From assembly GCF_004005495.1 (NCBI RefSeq), contig NZ_RZYA01000012.1, positions 182,619 to 246,618 on the forward strand: a stretch of 64,000 nucleotides of DNA, written 5' to 3'. Positions 24,901-32,319 of the stretch are shown piece by piece. This stretch comes from Streptomyces antnestii. GTDB lineage: Bacteria > Actinomycetota > Actinomycetes > Streptomycetales > Streptomycetaceae. The stretch's first letter is position 1. The number at the start of each line of letters is the position of its first letter. Both the position numbers and the translations under genes were made by a program. The notes beneath the pieces were generated by a model. The model saw nothing but the letters and a program-made list of their open reading frames with translations, ran no database searches and had not been told where the DNA came from.

Positions 24901-24939
24901 GCCTGAGGCCCGTACCCCACAGGGGCACGGGCCTCAGGC
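24901..24939. terminator. Strong bidirectional terminator after livF
   Basis: GCCTGAGGCCCGT (24901-24913) and ACGGGCCTCAGGC (24927-24939) make a perfect 13-bp stem, capped after one mismatch by CCCC-ACA-GGGG. It sits between convergent livF and the ANTAR regulator gene and probably serves both. Confidence 0.9.
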
Positions 24940-24962
24940 ACACATTGATGCGCGGGCGGAAC

Positions 24963-25622
24963 TCAGTCCCCCTTCGCAGCCTTCTTCTCCTCAGCGTCCG
25001 CGATAACCGCCTCCGCGACCTGCTGCATCGAAAGACGACGATCCATCGACGTCTTCTGAATCCACCGGAACGCCGCCGGCTCCGTCAGCCCGTACTGCGT
25101 CTGCAACACCGACTTCGCCCGGTCCACCAGCTTCCGCGTCTCAAGACGCTGCGTAAGATCCGCGACCTCGTTCTCCAGCGTCCGCAGCTCCTGGAACCGC
25201 GACACCGCCATCTCGATCGCCGGAACCACATCACTCTTGCTGAACGGCTTCACCAGATACGCCATCGCACCCGCGTCACGCGCCCGCTCCACGAGGTCGC
25301 GCTGCGAGAACGCCGTCAGCATCAGCACCGGAGCGATCGACTCCTCCGCGATCTTCTCCGCCGCCGAGATGCCATCCAGCTTCGGCATCTTCACATCGAG
25401 GATCACCAGATCGGGCTTGTGCTCACGGGCCAGCTCGACGGCCTGCTCACCGTCACCGGCCTCGCCGACAACGCTGTAGCCCTCTTCTTCGAGCATCTCT
25501 TTGAGGTCGAGACGGATCAGCGCCTCATCCTCGGCGATGACGACACGGGTCGTCAGCGGCGGGACGTGCGACTTGTCGTCGTCGTGCGCGTCTACGGGCT
25601 GGGGCGACTCGGGGGCGGTCAC
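24963..25622 (-). CDS. ANTAR-domain response regulator
   Basis: A 219-residue two-component response regulator with an RNA-binding output domain, of the type called PdtaR in mycobacteria. The receiver (about 25-140) has the acidic pair at 31-32 (EDEALIRLD), phosphoacceptor Asp76 in VILDVKMP, Thr103 and Lys125. A coiled linker and ANTAR domain (about 152-207, ending QQVAEAVIADAEEK) follow. ANTAR proteins bind paired hairpins in mRNA and prevent termination. GTG 25622 is preceded by AGGAG at 5 bases; the open frame upstream is not conserved-looking. No histidine kinase lies nearby. Confidence 0.93.
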   Translation of the reverse strand: MTAPESPQPVDAHDDDKSHVPPLTTRVVIAEDEALIRLDLKEMLEEEGYSVVGEAGDGEQAVELAREHKPDLVILDVKMPKLDGISAAEKIAEESIAPVLMLTAFSQRDLVERARDAGAMAYLVKPFSKSDVVPAIEMAVSRFQELRTLENEVADLTQRLETRKLVDRAKSVLQTQYGLTEPAAFRWIQKTSMDRRLSMQQVAEAVIADAEEKKAAKGD

Positions 25623-25659
25623 GATAGCTCCTAGTTCAGGCAGGGGTACTGCTCCCAAG

Positions 25660-25689
25660 AGCCTACCTAGCTGCGATATGGTGGTGACA
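25660..25689 (-). promoter_or_regulatory. Likely promoter of the ANTAR regulator gene
   Basis: On the minus strand TAGGCT (25665-25660) matches a vegetative -10, with TGTCAC (25689-25684) 18 bases further upstream as a weak -35. The start point would be near 25653, about 30 bases before the GTG. It lies between the regulator and the divergent tRNA. Confidence 0.45.
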
Positions 25690-25706
25690 CGGCGGGAGAC
25701 CGCCAA

Positions 25707-25721
25707 CCTTCGTTTCGAAGG
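25707..25721. repeat. Palindrome just before the tRNA
   Basis: CCTTCGTTTCGAAGG, a palindrome of two 6-bp arms around TTT, ends two bases before the tRNA 5' end. It matches the one after the tRNA at 14 of 15 positions. Confidence 0.85.
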
Positions 25722-25722
25722 G

Positions 25723-25795
25723 GCCCCGGTAGCCCAGCGGTAGAGGCCATGGATTCAAAACCCATACAGCGTCGGTTCGAATCCGACTCGGGGCA
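25723..25795 (+). tRNA. Atypical tRNA-Leu-like, anticodon CAA, short variable loop
   Basis: A 73-nt cloverleaf. The acceptor GCCCCGG (25723-25729) pairs with TCGGGGC (25788-25794) with one G-U pair, discriminator A25795, CCA not encoded. The D arm is GCCC/AGGC with a C-A mismatch. The anticodon loop is TTCAAAA with CAA at 25756-25758, and its stem ATGGA/CCCAT has an A-C mismatch next to the loop. The variable loop is only 5 bases (25766-25770), and the T arm GTCGG-TTCGAAT-CCGAC is perfect. CAA reads the Leu codon TTG, but bacterial tRNA-Leu normally has a long variable arm, so charging with leucine is doubtful. It is flanked by palindromes and a terminator. Confidence 0.8.
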
Positions 25796-25800
25796 CTTTT

Positions 25801-25815
25801 CCTTCGATTCGAAGG
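25801..25815. repeat. Palindrome just after the tRNA
   Basis: CCTTCGATTCGAAGG, 7-bp arms around a central T, begins six bases after the tRNA 3' end following a TTTT run. It is a near copy of 25707-25721. The two could also pair with each other and bring the ends of the tRNA precursor together. Confidence 0.85.
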
Positions 25816-25826
25816 TCACGACACCG

Positions 25827-25863
25827 AAGCGGATGTTCACCTTCTCGTGAACATCCGCTTTTT
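25827..25863 (+). terminator. Intrinsic terminator of the tRNA transcript
   Basis: AAGCGGATGTTCAC (25827-25840) and GTGAACATCCGCTT (25847-25860) form a perfect 14-bp stem with loop CTTCTC, followed by TTT to give a run of five T. This is a textbook Rho-independent terminator, unusual in Streptomyces for having the T run. It separates the tRNA from the downstream gene. Confidence 0.92.
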
Positions 25864-25901
25864 GCTGCGTGGCGCGGCGACAGGCTGCACAGAGTGGCCG
25901 C

Positions 25902-26663
25902 ATGTACGACATGAGCACACGCAAACGAACTCTGGCCCTGGTCGCCCAGGGGCACAGCCTGAACTCGGTGAGCAAGGCGACCGGGGTCTCCCGGGCCGCA
26001 ATCCGCTCCTGGCAGATCGACATCGAGCCACGCAAGCGCGCAGGCCTCCCCTGCCCAAGGTGCGGCGATACACCGGGCCCACCCGGGGACCAGGCCGCGT
26101 ACTCCTACCTGTTGGGCCTCTATCTGGGCGACGGCTGCATCAATGCCCACCGGCGAGGCGTCTACTTCATCCGCATCGTGCTGGACAACGCCTGGCCGGG
26201 CATCATCGACGCCTGCGAAGCAGCCATGCGGGCCGTGCGACCGGACAACAGCGTGTGCCGCGTGAAGAAGCAGGGCTGCGTCGCGGTCACGGCTTCCAGC
26301 AAGCACTGGCCCTGCCTCTTCCCTCAGCACGGGCCTGGCACGAAACACAAACGCAAGATCGCACTAGAACCTTGGCAGCAAACAATCGTCGACAGCCGCC
26401 CCTGGGAATTCATCCGCGGGCTCATCCACTCCGACGGGTGCCGTATCACCAATTGGACGACCCGACTCGTCGGCGGCGAGGAGAAGCGCTACGAATACCC
26501 CCGGTACTTCTTCACCAACCTGTCCGACGACATCATCCAGCTCTTCACCGATGTCCTCGACGCGCGGGGTGTCGAGTGGAAGAAAGCCAACTCACGCAAC
26601 ATCTCAATCGCCCGGAGGGCATCCGTCGCCCTCATGGACGCCCACGTAGGACCCAAATACTGA
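25902..26663 (+). CDS. HTH plus double-motif LAGLIDADG homing endonuclease-like protein
   Basis: A 253-residue protein. Residues about 11-36 (AQGHSLNSVSKATGVSRAAI) form a helix-turn-helix of the resolvase/transposase type, followed by a Cys pair CPRC (51-54). Then come two LAGLIDADG-like motifs, YLLGLYLGDG (69-78) and EFIRGLIHSDG (169-179), with Asp77 and Asp178 in the catalytic positions, about 100 residues apart as in single-chain homing endonucleases. The motif calls are mine and need a profile search. ATG 25902 is taken (MYDMSTRKRTLALVAQ); ATG 25911 and GTG 25869 are alternatives and no strong ribosome site is seen. It is free-standing, beside an odd tRNA, and convergent with pyk. Confidence 0.72.
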   Translation: MYDMSTRKRTLALVAQGHSLNSVSKATGVSRAAIRSWQIDIEPRKRAGLPCPRCGDTPGPPGDQAAYSYLLGLYLGDGCINAHRRGVYFIRIVLDNAWPGIIDACEAAMRAVRPDNSVCRVKKQGCVAVTASSKHWPCLFPQHGPGTKHKRKIALEPWQQTIVDSRPWEFIRGLIHSDGCRITNWTTRLVGGEEKRYEYPRYFFTNLSDDIIQLFTDVLDARGVEWKKANSRNISIARRASVALMDAHVGPKY

Positions 26664-26673
26664 CCCCGCACCC

Positions 26674-28110
26674 CTACCTGGGAGTGTCGTCCTCGCCGAT
26701 GTGGTGGACGCGGACCAGGTTCGTGGAGCCGGAGACTCCTGGTGGGGAGCCGGCTGTGATGACGACGATGTCGCCCTTCTTGCAGCGGCCGATCTTGAGG
26801 AGTTGTTCGTCGACCTGGTCGACCATCGCGTCGGTGGAGTCGACGTGGGGGCCGAGGAAGGTTTCGACGCCCCAGGTGAGGTTCAGCTGGGAGCGGGTGG
26901 CCGGTTCGGGGGTGAAGGCGAGGAGGGGGATGGGTGAGCGGTAGCGGGAGAGGCGGCGGACGGTGTCTCCGGACTGGGTGAAGGCGACGAGGAATTTCGC
27001 GCCGAGGAAGTCGCCCATTTCGGCGGCGGCGCGGGCTACGGCGCCGCCTTGGGTGCGGGGTTTGTTGCGTTCGGTGAGGGGCGGGAGGCCCTTCGCGAGA
27101 ATGTCTTCTTCGGCCGCTTCTACGATGCGGCCCATCGTGCGGACTGTTTCTACTGGGTATTTGCCGACGCTGGTCTCGCCAGAGAGCATCACCGCGTCGG
27201 TACCGTCGATGACGGCGTTGGCGACGTCGCTCGCTTCGGCGCGGGTGGGGCGGGAGTTGTCGATCATCGAGTCGAGCATTTGCGTGGCGACGATGACCGG
27301 CTTGGCGTTGCGCTTGGCGAGTTTGATGGCGCGCTTTTGGACGATGGGGACTTGTTCGAGGGGCATTTCGACGCCGAGGTCGCCGCGGGCGACCATGATT
27401 CCGTCGAAGGCGGCGACGATGTCGTCGATGTTGTCGACGGCCTGCGGTTTTTCGATCTTGGCGATGACGGGGAGGCGGCGGCCTTCTTCGTTCATGATGC
27501 GGTGGACGTCTTCGATGTCGCGTCCGCTGCGTACGAAGGAGAGGGCGATGATGTCGGCGCCGGTGCGCAGGGCCCAGCGGAGGTCTGCTTCGTCTTTTTC
27601 GCTGAGGGCGGGGACGGAGACGGCGACGCCGGGGAGGTTGAGGCCTTTGTGATCGGAGACCATGCCGCCTTCGACGACGGTGGTGCGGACGCGGGGTCCG
27701 TCGACTTCGGTGACTTCGAGGGTGACTTTTCCGTCGTCGACGAGGATGCGTTCGCCGGTGGTGACGTCGGTGGCGAGGCCGTCGTAGGTGGTTCCGCAGG
27801 TCTGGCGGTCGCCTTGGACGTCGGGTTCGACGGTGATGGTGAATTCGTCGCCGCGTTCAAGGAGTACGGGGCCTTCGCTGAAGCGTCCGAGTCTGATCTT
27901 CGGGCCTTGAAGGTCGGCGAGGATTCCGACGCTGTGTCCGGTCTCGTCGGAGGCCTTTCGGACGTGCCCGTAGCGCTCCTCGTGTTCGGCGTAGGTGCCG
28001 TGGCTGAGGTTGAGGCGGGCTACGTCCATTCCGGCTTCGACGAGGGCCTTGATCTGCTCGTACGAGTCGGTGGCGGGGCCCAGGGTGCAGACGATCTTTG
28101 CTCGGCGCAT
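26674..28110 (-). CDS. pyk: Pyruvate kinase
   Basis: A 478-residue glycolytic enzyme converting phosphoenolpyruvate and ADP to pyruvate and ATP. Signatures are KIVCTLGPATDS at the N-terminus, RLNLSHGTYAEHEE, the active-site stretch PVIAKIEKPQAVDNIDDI with its catalytic Lys, GIMVARGDLGVEMP, and QMLDSMIDNSRPTRAEASDV. The C-terminal regulatory domain ends VVITAGSPPGVSGSTNLVRV. Length is normal. The ATG is at 28110. CCCACGTAGG (26641-26650) and CCTACCTGGG (26673-26682) form a near-perfect inverted repeat over the convergent stops and may act as terminator. TTGGCC occurs twice 21 bases apart in the 92-base upstream gap. Confidence 0.97.
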   Translation of the reverse strand: MRRAKIVCTLGPATDSYEQIKALVEAGMDVARLNLSHGTYAEHEERYGHVRKASDETGHSVGILADLQGPKIRLGRFSEGPVLLERGDEFTITVEPDVQGDRQTCGTTYDGLATDVTTGERILVDDGKVTLEVTEVDGPRVRTTVVEGGMVSDHKGLNLPGVAVSVPALSEKDEADLRWALRTGADIIALSFVRSGRDIEDVHRIMNEEGRRLPVIAKIEKPQAVDNIDDIVAAFDGIMVARGDLGVEMPLEQVPIVQKRAIKLAKRNAKPVIVATQMLDSMIDNSRPTRAEASDVANAVIDGTDAVMLSGETSVGKYPVETVRTMGRIVEAAEEDILAKGLPPLTERNKPRTQGGAVARAAAEMGDFLGAKFLVAFTQSGDTVRRLSRYRSPIPLLAFTPEPATRSQLNLTWGVETFLGPHVDSTDAMVDQVDEQLLKIGRCKKGDIVVITAGSPPGVSGSTNLVRVHHIGEDDTPR

Positions 28111-28202
28111 GGTTCGAGCCTAGGGCTTACCGGTGGGTAGGGAATTGGTGTTGCATGACTGGCCAACCACCTTTGAGTGACGGCCAATTGACAAGTGTTG
28201 AA

Positions 28203-28913
28203 TTACAACTCGGGCGGGTGCATGGTGAATCGCGCGTTGACGTGGGCGTGCACGGTCTGGCGTTCGGGTTCGAGGTCGAGGGGTGCGGGGGTGTCGTCGG
28301 GGGCGCCCGTATAGGCGGCGACGCGCATCTGGGGGGCGCCGGGCGGGGGGCCGTAGCGGTCGGGGTCCTCGGCTCCGGTGTCGGCGAGTTCGACGAGGGC
28401 GGCGAGGTGGGTGCCGAGGGCTTCGGCGTATTCCCGGGCGCGCTGGACGGCTTCGTGGACGGCCTGTGTGCGGGCGGTGCGGTGGACGGGTGAGTCGGGG
28501 CGCAGGGACCACCAGGGGCCGTCGACGCGGGTGAGTTCCTGGTCGGCGAGGCGGGTGGTGAGTTCGCCGAGGGCGGTGAAGTCGCTCAGTTCGACGGTGA
28601 TGTGGACGCGGCCGTGGTAGGCGCGGACGCGTTCGGTGCGGCCGTGGCGGGTGAGTTCGGGGGTGATGGAGAAGGCGCCGGTTTCGGTTTTCTCGACGGC
28701 GTCTCCATAGCTTTTGACGAGGTCAAGGGTGGTGGAGTTGCGGCGGGTGAGGTGGGCGAGGGCGTCGCCGCGATCGGTGCCGCGGGCGCTGAGGGTGATG
28801 CCGATGCGGGCGATCTCGGGGTCGGCTTCGACGCGGGCTTCGCCGCGGACGGCGATGCGGGGGGCTTGGGGGGTGCCGTAGGGGGTGGCGGGGGGTTGTC
28901 GGTCGGGTGTCAT
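28203..28913 (-). CDS. SIMPL (DUF541) domain protein
   Basis: A 236-residue protein of the SIMPL/DUF541 family, whose members include periplasmic and cytoplasmic proteins of uncertain function (one mammalian member binds IRAK, hence the name). Seen are IAVRGEARVEADPEIARIGI, the EKTETGAFSITPEL strand pair and the QAVHEAVQRAREYAEALG helix typical of the fold. No signal peptide is evident, so this copy may be cytoplasmic. It lies 92 bases upstream of pyk on the same strand and is divergent from the 5'-nucleotidase gene. Confidence 0.85.
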   Translation of the reverse strand: MTPDRQPPATPYGTPQAPRIAVRGEARVEADPEIARIGITLSARGTDRGDALAHLTRRNSTTLDLVKSYGDAVEKTETGAFSITPELTRHGRTERVRAYHGRVHITVELSDFTALGELTTRLADQELTRVDGPWWSLRPDSPVHRTARTQAVHEAVQRAREYAEALGTHLAALVELADTGAEDPDRYGPPPGAPQMRVAAYTGAPDDTPAPLDLEPERQTVHAHVNARFTMHPPEL

Positions 28914-29071
28914 GGGGTCACTTTGGCAGCCGGGTGCGGGACAGTCACCGGATTGAAACGTCGGGGGGCTGTTGTGTTTCGGGGGTCAGGCGTAAGAATC
29001 TACGCGCGTTACATCTGTCGTTCTGTAGTTCCGTCGTTCTGTCGCCCAGTGGTGCCCTGAGGAGATCTGAG

Positions 29072-30874
29072 ATGCCGTTGAACCGCCGTAATTTTCTGGG
29101 CAGGTCCGCAGCCACGGGTGCGGCCGTGGCGTTGACCGGGGCGGTGTCCGCGCCGGCCGCGCAGGCGCAGGAGGTGTCCGGGGAGCGGGAGCGGAAGCGG
29201 TACTCGTTCACCGTGATGGGGACGACGGACCTGCATGGTCACGTCTTCAACTGGGACTACTTCAAGGACGGGGAGTACAAGGACGCGGCGGGCAACGCGA
29301 CGGGTCTGTCGCGTATTTCGACGCTGGTGGAGCAGGTGCGTGCGGAGAAGGGGCGGGGGAACACGCTGCTGATCGACGCGGGTGACACGATCCAGGGCAC
29401 GCCGCTGACGTACTACTTCGCGAAGGTGGATCCGATCACCGCGAAGGGTGGTCCGGTGCATCCGATGGCGCAGGCGATGAACGCGATCGGCTATGACGCG
29501 GTGGCGCTGGGGAATCACGAGTTCAACTACGGCATCGAGGTGCTGCGGAAGTTCGAGTCGCAGTGTGAGTTCCCGCTGCTCGGGGCGAACGCGGTGGACG
29601 CGAAGACGGAGAAGCCGGCGTTTCCGCCGTACTTCATGAAGCGGTTGCGGACGCCGCACGGCAGGGATGTGACGGTGGCGGTGCTCGGGCTGACGAATCC
29701 GGGGATCGCGATCTGGGACAAGGCGTATGTGCAGGGTGTGCTGAAGTTCCCTGGGCTCGAGGAGCAGGCGGCGAAGTGGGTGCCGAAGCTGCGGTCGATG
29801 GGTGCGGACGTGGTGATCGTGTCGGCGCATTCGGGGGCTTCGGGTACGTCGTCGTACGGGGATCAGGTGCCGTACGTGGAGAACGCGGCGGCGAACGTGG
29901 CGCGGCAGGTGCCGGGGATCGACGCGATTCTGGTGGGGCACGCGCATGTGGAGATCGCGCAGCAGGTGGTGACGAACGAGGCGACGGGGAAGTCGGTCGT
30001 GCTGTCGGAGCCGCTGTGCTGGGCGGAGCGGCTGACGTTGTTCGACTTCGAGCTGGTGTGGGAGAAGGGGCGTTGGACGGTGGAGTCGGTGGCGGCGTCG
30101 CTGCGTAACTCCAACGCGGTCGCGGACGATCCGGAGATCACGAAGCTGCTGAAGGACGAGCATGACGCGGTGGTGAAGTACGTCAACCAGGTCGTGGGTA
30201 CGGCGACGGTGGAGCTGACGACGGTGGAGGCGCGGTACAAGGACGCGCCGATCATCGATCTGATCAGCACGGTGCAGGCGGATGTGGTGGCGAAGGCGCT
30301 GGCGTCGACGGAGTACGCGTCGCTGCCGGTGCTTTCGCAGGCGTCGCCGTTCTCGCGTACTTCGTCGATTCCGGCGGGTCAGGTGACGATCCGGGATCTG
30401 TCGGGGCTGTATGTGTACGACAACACGCTGGTCGCGAAGTTGATGACGGGTGCGCAGGTGCGGGCGTACCTGGAGTTCTCGGCGGAGTATTTCGTTCAGA
30501 CGGCGGCGGGTGCGCCGGTGGACGTGGACAAGCTGACGAACGCAAACAACCGGCCGGACTACAACTACGACTATGTGTCGGGGCTGACGTACGACATCGA
30601 CATCGCGCAGGCGCCGGGTGCGCGTATCAAGAACCTGAAGTTCCGGGGTGCGGCGCTGGATGACGCGCAGAAGTTCGTGTTCGCGGTGAACAACTACCGG
30701 GCGAACGGTGGTGGCGCGTTCCCGTTTGTGGGGTCGGCGCAGCAGCTGTGGTCGGAGTCGACGGAGATCCGTACGCGGATCGCCGAGTGGGTGACCGCGA
30801 AGGGCACCCTGAACCCGGCGGAGTTCGCTTCGGTGGACTGGCGGCTGACGCGGGACGGTGCGCCGGTCTTCTAG
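29072..30874 (+). CDS. Tat-exported 5'-nucleotidase / metallophosphatase
   Basis: A 600-residue exported phosphatase of the UshA/CpdB type, hydrolysing nucleotides or cyclic nucleotides outside the cell. The N-terminus NRRNFLGRSAATGAAVA is a twin-arginine signal ending at AQA. The metallophosphatase domain has TTDLHGHVFNWDYF, LLIDAGDTIQGTP, ALGNHEFNYG, VSAHSG and LVGHAHVEI, giving the dinuclear metal ligands. The C-terminal nucleotide-binding domain includes NAxx-type segments LSQASPFSRT and FAVNNYRANGGGAFPF. ATG 29072 follows GAGGAG. The stop overlaps the converging hydroxylase stop inside the palindrome CTAG. Confidence 0.93.
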   Translation: MPLNRRNFLGRSAATGAAVALTGAVSAPAAQAQEVSGERERKRYSFTVMGTTDLHGHVFNWDYFKDGEYKDAAGNATGLSRISTLVEQVRAEKGRGNTLLIDAGDTIQGTPLTYYFAKVDPITAKGGPVHPMAQAMNAIGYDAVALGNHEFNYGIEVLRKFESQCEFPLLGANAVDAKTEKPAFPPYFMKRLRTPHGRDVTVAVLGLTNPGIAIWDKAYVQGVLKFPGLEEQAAKWVPKLRSMGADVVIVSAHSGASGTSSYGDQVPYVENAAANVARQVPGIDAILVGHAHVEIAQQVVTNEATGKSVVLSEPLCWAERLTLFDFELVWEKGRWTVESVAASLRNSNAVADDPEITKLLKDEHDAVVKYVNQVVGTATVELTTVEARYKDAPIIDLISTVQADVVAKALASTEYASLPVLSQASPFSRTSSIPAGQVTIRDLSGLYVYDNTLVAKLMTGAQVRAYLEFSAEYFVQTAAGAPVDVDKLTNANNRPDYNYDYVSGLTYDIDIAQAPGARIKNLKFRGAALDDAQKFVFAVNNYRANGGGAFPFVGSAQQLWSESTEIRTRIAEWVTAKGTLNPAEFASVDWRLTRDGAPVF

Positions 30875-32319
30875 TTTTTCAGCTCGATCAGGTTGCCGCG
30901 TTCTCCGGACTGGTTCCGGGGGGCGCGGTTTCCGTTTGTGGTGAGGCCGAAGGTGGTGAAGGCGGTGCGCTCTGGGAGGGGGTAGGGGTCTTTGCCGGTG
31001 AGGGTGTTGAGGATGGTGGCGCTGCGCCAGGCGGCGAGGCCGAGGTCGGGGGCGCCGACTCCGTGGGTGTGGCGTTCGGCGTTCTGTACGTAGATGTTGC
31101 TGCCGGCGGTGGTGAGGGAGGGGTCGAGGACGAGGCGGAACTGTTCGTCGATGCGGGGGCGTTCGGCGCTGTCGCGGCGGAGGTAGGGGTCGAGGCCGGC
31201 GAGCATCTCGTCGAGGGGGCGTTCGCGGTAGCCGGTGGCGAGGACGACGGCGTCGGTGGTGAGGCGGGAGCGGGTGTTCTGCAGGCGGTGTTCGAGGTGG
31301 AGTTCGACTTTGGTGGCGGCGACGCGTCCTGCGGTGCGGACGGCGACGCCGGGGGTGAGGGTGGCGTCGGGCCAGCCGCCGTGGAGGGTGCGCTGGTAGA
31401 GCTCGTCGTGGATGGCGGCGATGGTCGCGTCGTCGATGCCTTTGTGGAGTTGCCACTGGGCGGGGACGAGTCCGTCGCGGACGGCTTCGGGCAGGGCGTG
31501 GAAGTAGCGGGTGTAGTCGGGGGTGAAGTGTTCGAGGCCGAGCTTGGAGTACTCCATGGGGGCGAAGGCGTCGGTGCGGGCGAGCCAGTGGAGTTTTTCG
31601 CGGCCGTGGGGGCGGTGTTTGAGGAGGTCGAGGAAGATCTCGGCGCCGGACTGGCCTGATCCGATGACGGTGATGTGGTCGGCGGCGAGGAGCCGGTCGC
31701 GGTGGGTGAGGTAGTCGGCGGAGTGGATGACGGGGACGGTGGGGGCTTCGGCGAGGGGGCGGAGGGGCTCGGGGATGTAGGGGGCGGTGCCGACGCCGAG
31801 GACGACGTTCTTGGTGTAGGTGCGGCCGAGCGCTTCGGCTTCGCCTTCGGTGTCGAGCTGGGTGAAGTCGACTTCGAAGAGGCGGCGTTCGGGGTTCCAG
31901 CGGACGGCGTCGACCTGGTGGCCGAAGTGGAGTCCGGGGAGGTTTTCGCTGACCCAGCGGCAGTAGGCGTCGTATTCGGCGCGCTGGATGTGGAAGCGCT
32001 CGGCGAAGTAGAAGGGGAAGAGGCGGTCGCGGGTCTTGAGGTAGTTGAGGAAGGACCAGTGGCTGGCGGGGTCGGCCATGGTCACGAGGTCGGCGAGGAA
32101 GGGGACTTGGAGGGTGGCGCCGTCAAGGAGGAGGCCGGGGTGCCAGTGGAAGGCGGGGCGTTGTTCGTAGAAGGCGGTGTCGAGTTCGGTGAGGGGGTGG
32201 GCGAGGGCGGCGAGGGAGAGGTTGAAGGGGCCGATGCCGATGCCGACGAGGTCGCGGGGTGCTTCGGGCTGCGAGGGCTGTGCGGGCTGGGGGTTGTGGG
32301 GTGTGGGGGCGGCGGTCAT
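30871..32319 (-). CDS. Lysine/cadaverine N-hydroxylase, siderophore type (DesB-like)
   Basis: A 482-residue flavin N-monooxygenase of the IucD/PvdA/SidA family, which N-hydroxylates the terminal amine of lysine, ornithine or cadaverine for hydroxamate siderophores. FAD site GIGIGPFNLSLA is at about 27-38, NADPH site VIGSGQSGAEIFLDL lies mid-protein and the family motif VLATGYRERPLDEML near the C-terminus. ATG 32319 overlaps the decarboxylase stop by ATGA, so the two are translated together. Pairing with a decarboxylase points to cadaverine hydroxylation as in desferrioxamine synthesis, but no acyltransferase or synthetase gene is next to it. Confidence 0.9.
   Translation of the reverse strand: MTAAPTPHNPQPAQPSQPEAPRDLVGIGIGPFNLSLAALAHPLTELDTAFYEQRPAFHWHPGLLLDGATLQVPFLADLVTMADPASHWSFLNYLKTRDRLFPFYFAERFHIQRAEYDAYCRWVSENLPGLHFGHQVDAVRWNPERRLFEVDFTQLDTEGEAEALGRTYTKNVVLGVGTAPYIPEPLRPLAEAPTVPVIHSADYLTHRDRLLAADHITVIGSGQSGAEIFLDLLKHRPHGREKLHWLARTDAFAPMEYSKLGLEHFTPDYTRYFHALPEAVRDGLVPAQWQLHKGIDDATIAAIHDELYQRTLHGGWPDATLTPGVAVRTAGRVAATKVELHLEHRLQNTRSRLTTDAVVLATGYRERPLDEMLAGLDPYLRRDSAERPRIDEQFRLVLDPSLTTAGSNIYVQNAERHTHGVGAPDLGLAAWRSATILNTLTGKDPYPLPERTAFTTFGLTTNGNRAPRNQSGERGNLIELKN

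Noticed and set aside
25756..25760. Group I intron in the anticodon loop of the CAA tRNA
   Set aside because: The anticodon loop is uninterrupted (TTCAAAA) and the tRNA is 73 nt long, so the LAGLIDADG gene is not intron-borne here.
25723..26663. Integrated element with att sites at the tRNA
   Set aside because: No integrase or excisionase is present, and I saw no second copy of the tRNA 3' end in the window; the flanking repeats are short palindromes outside the tRNA.
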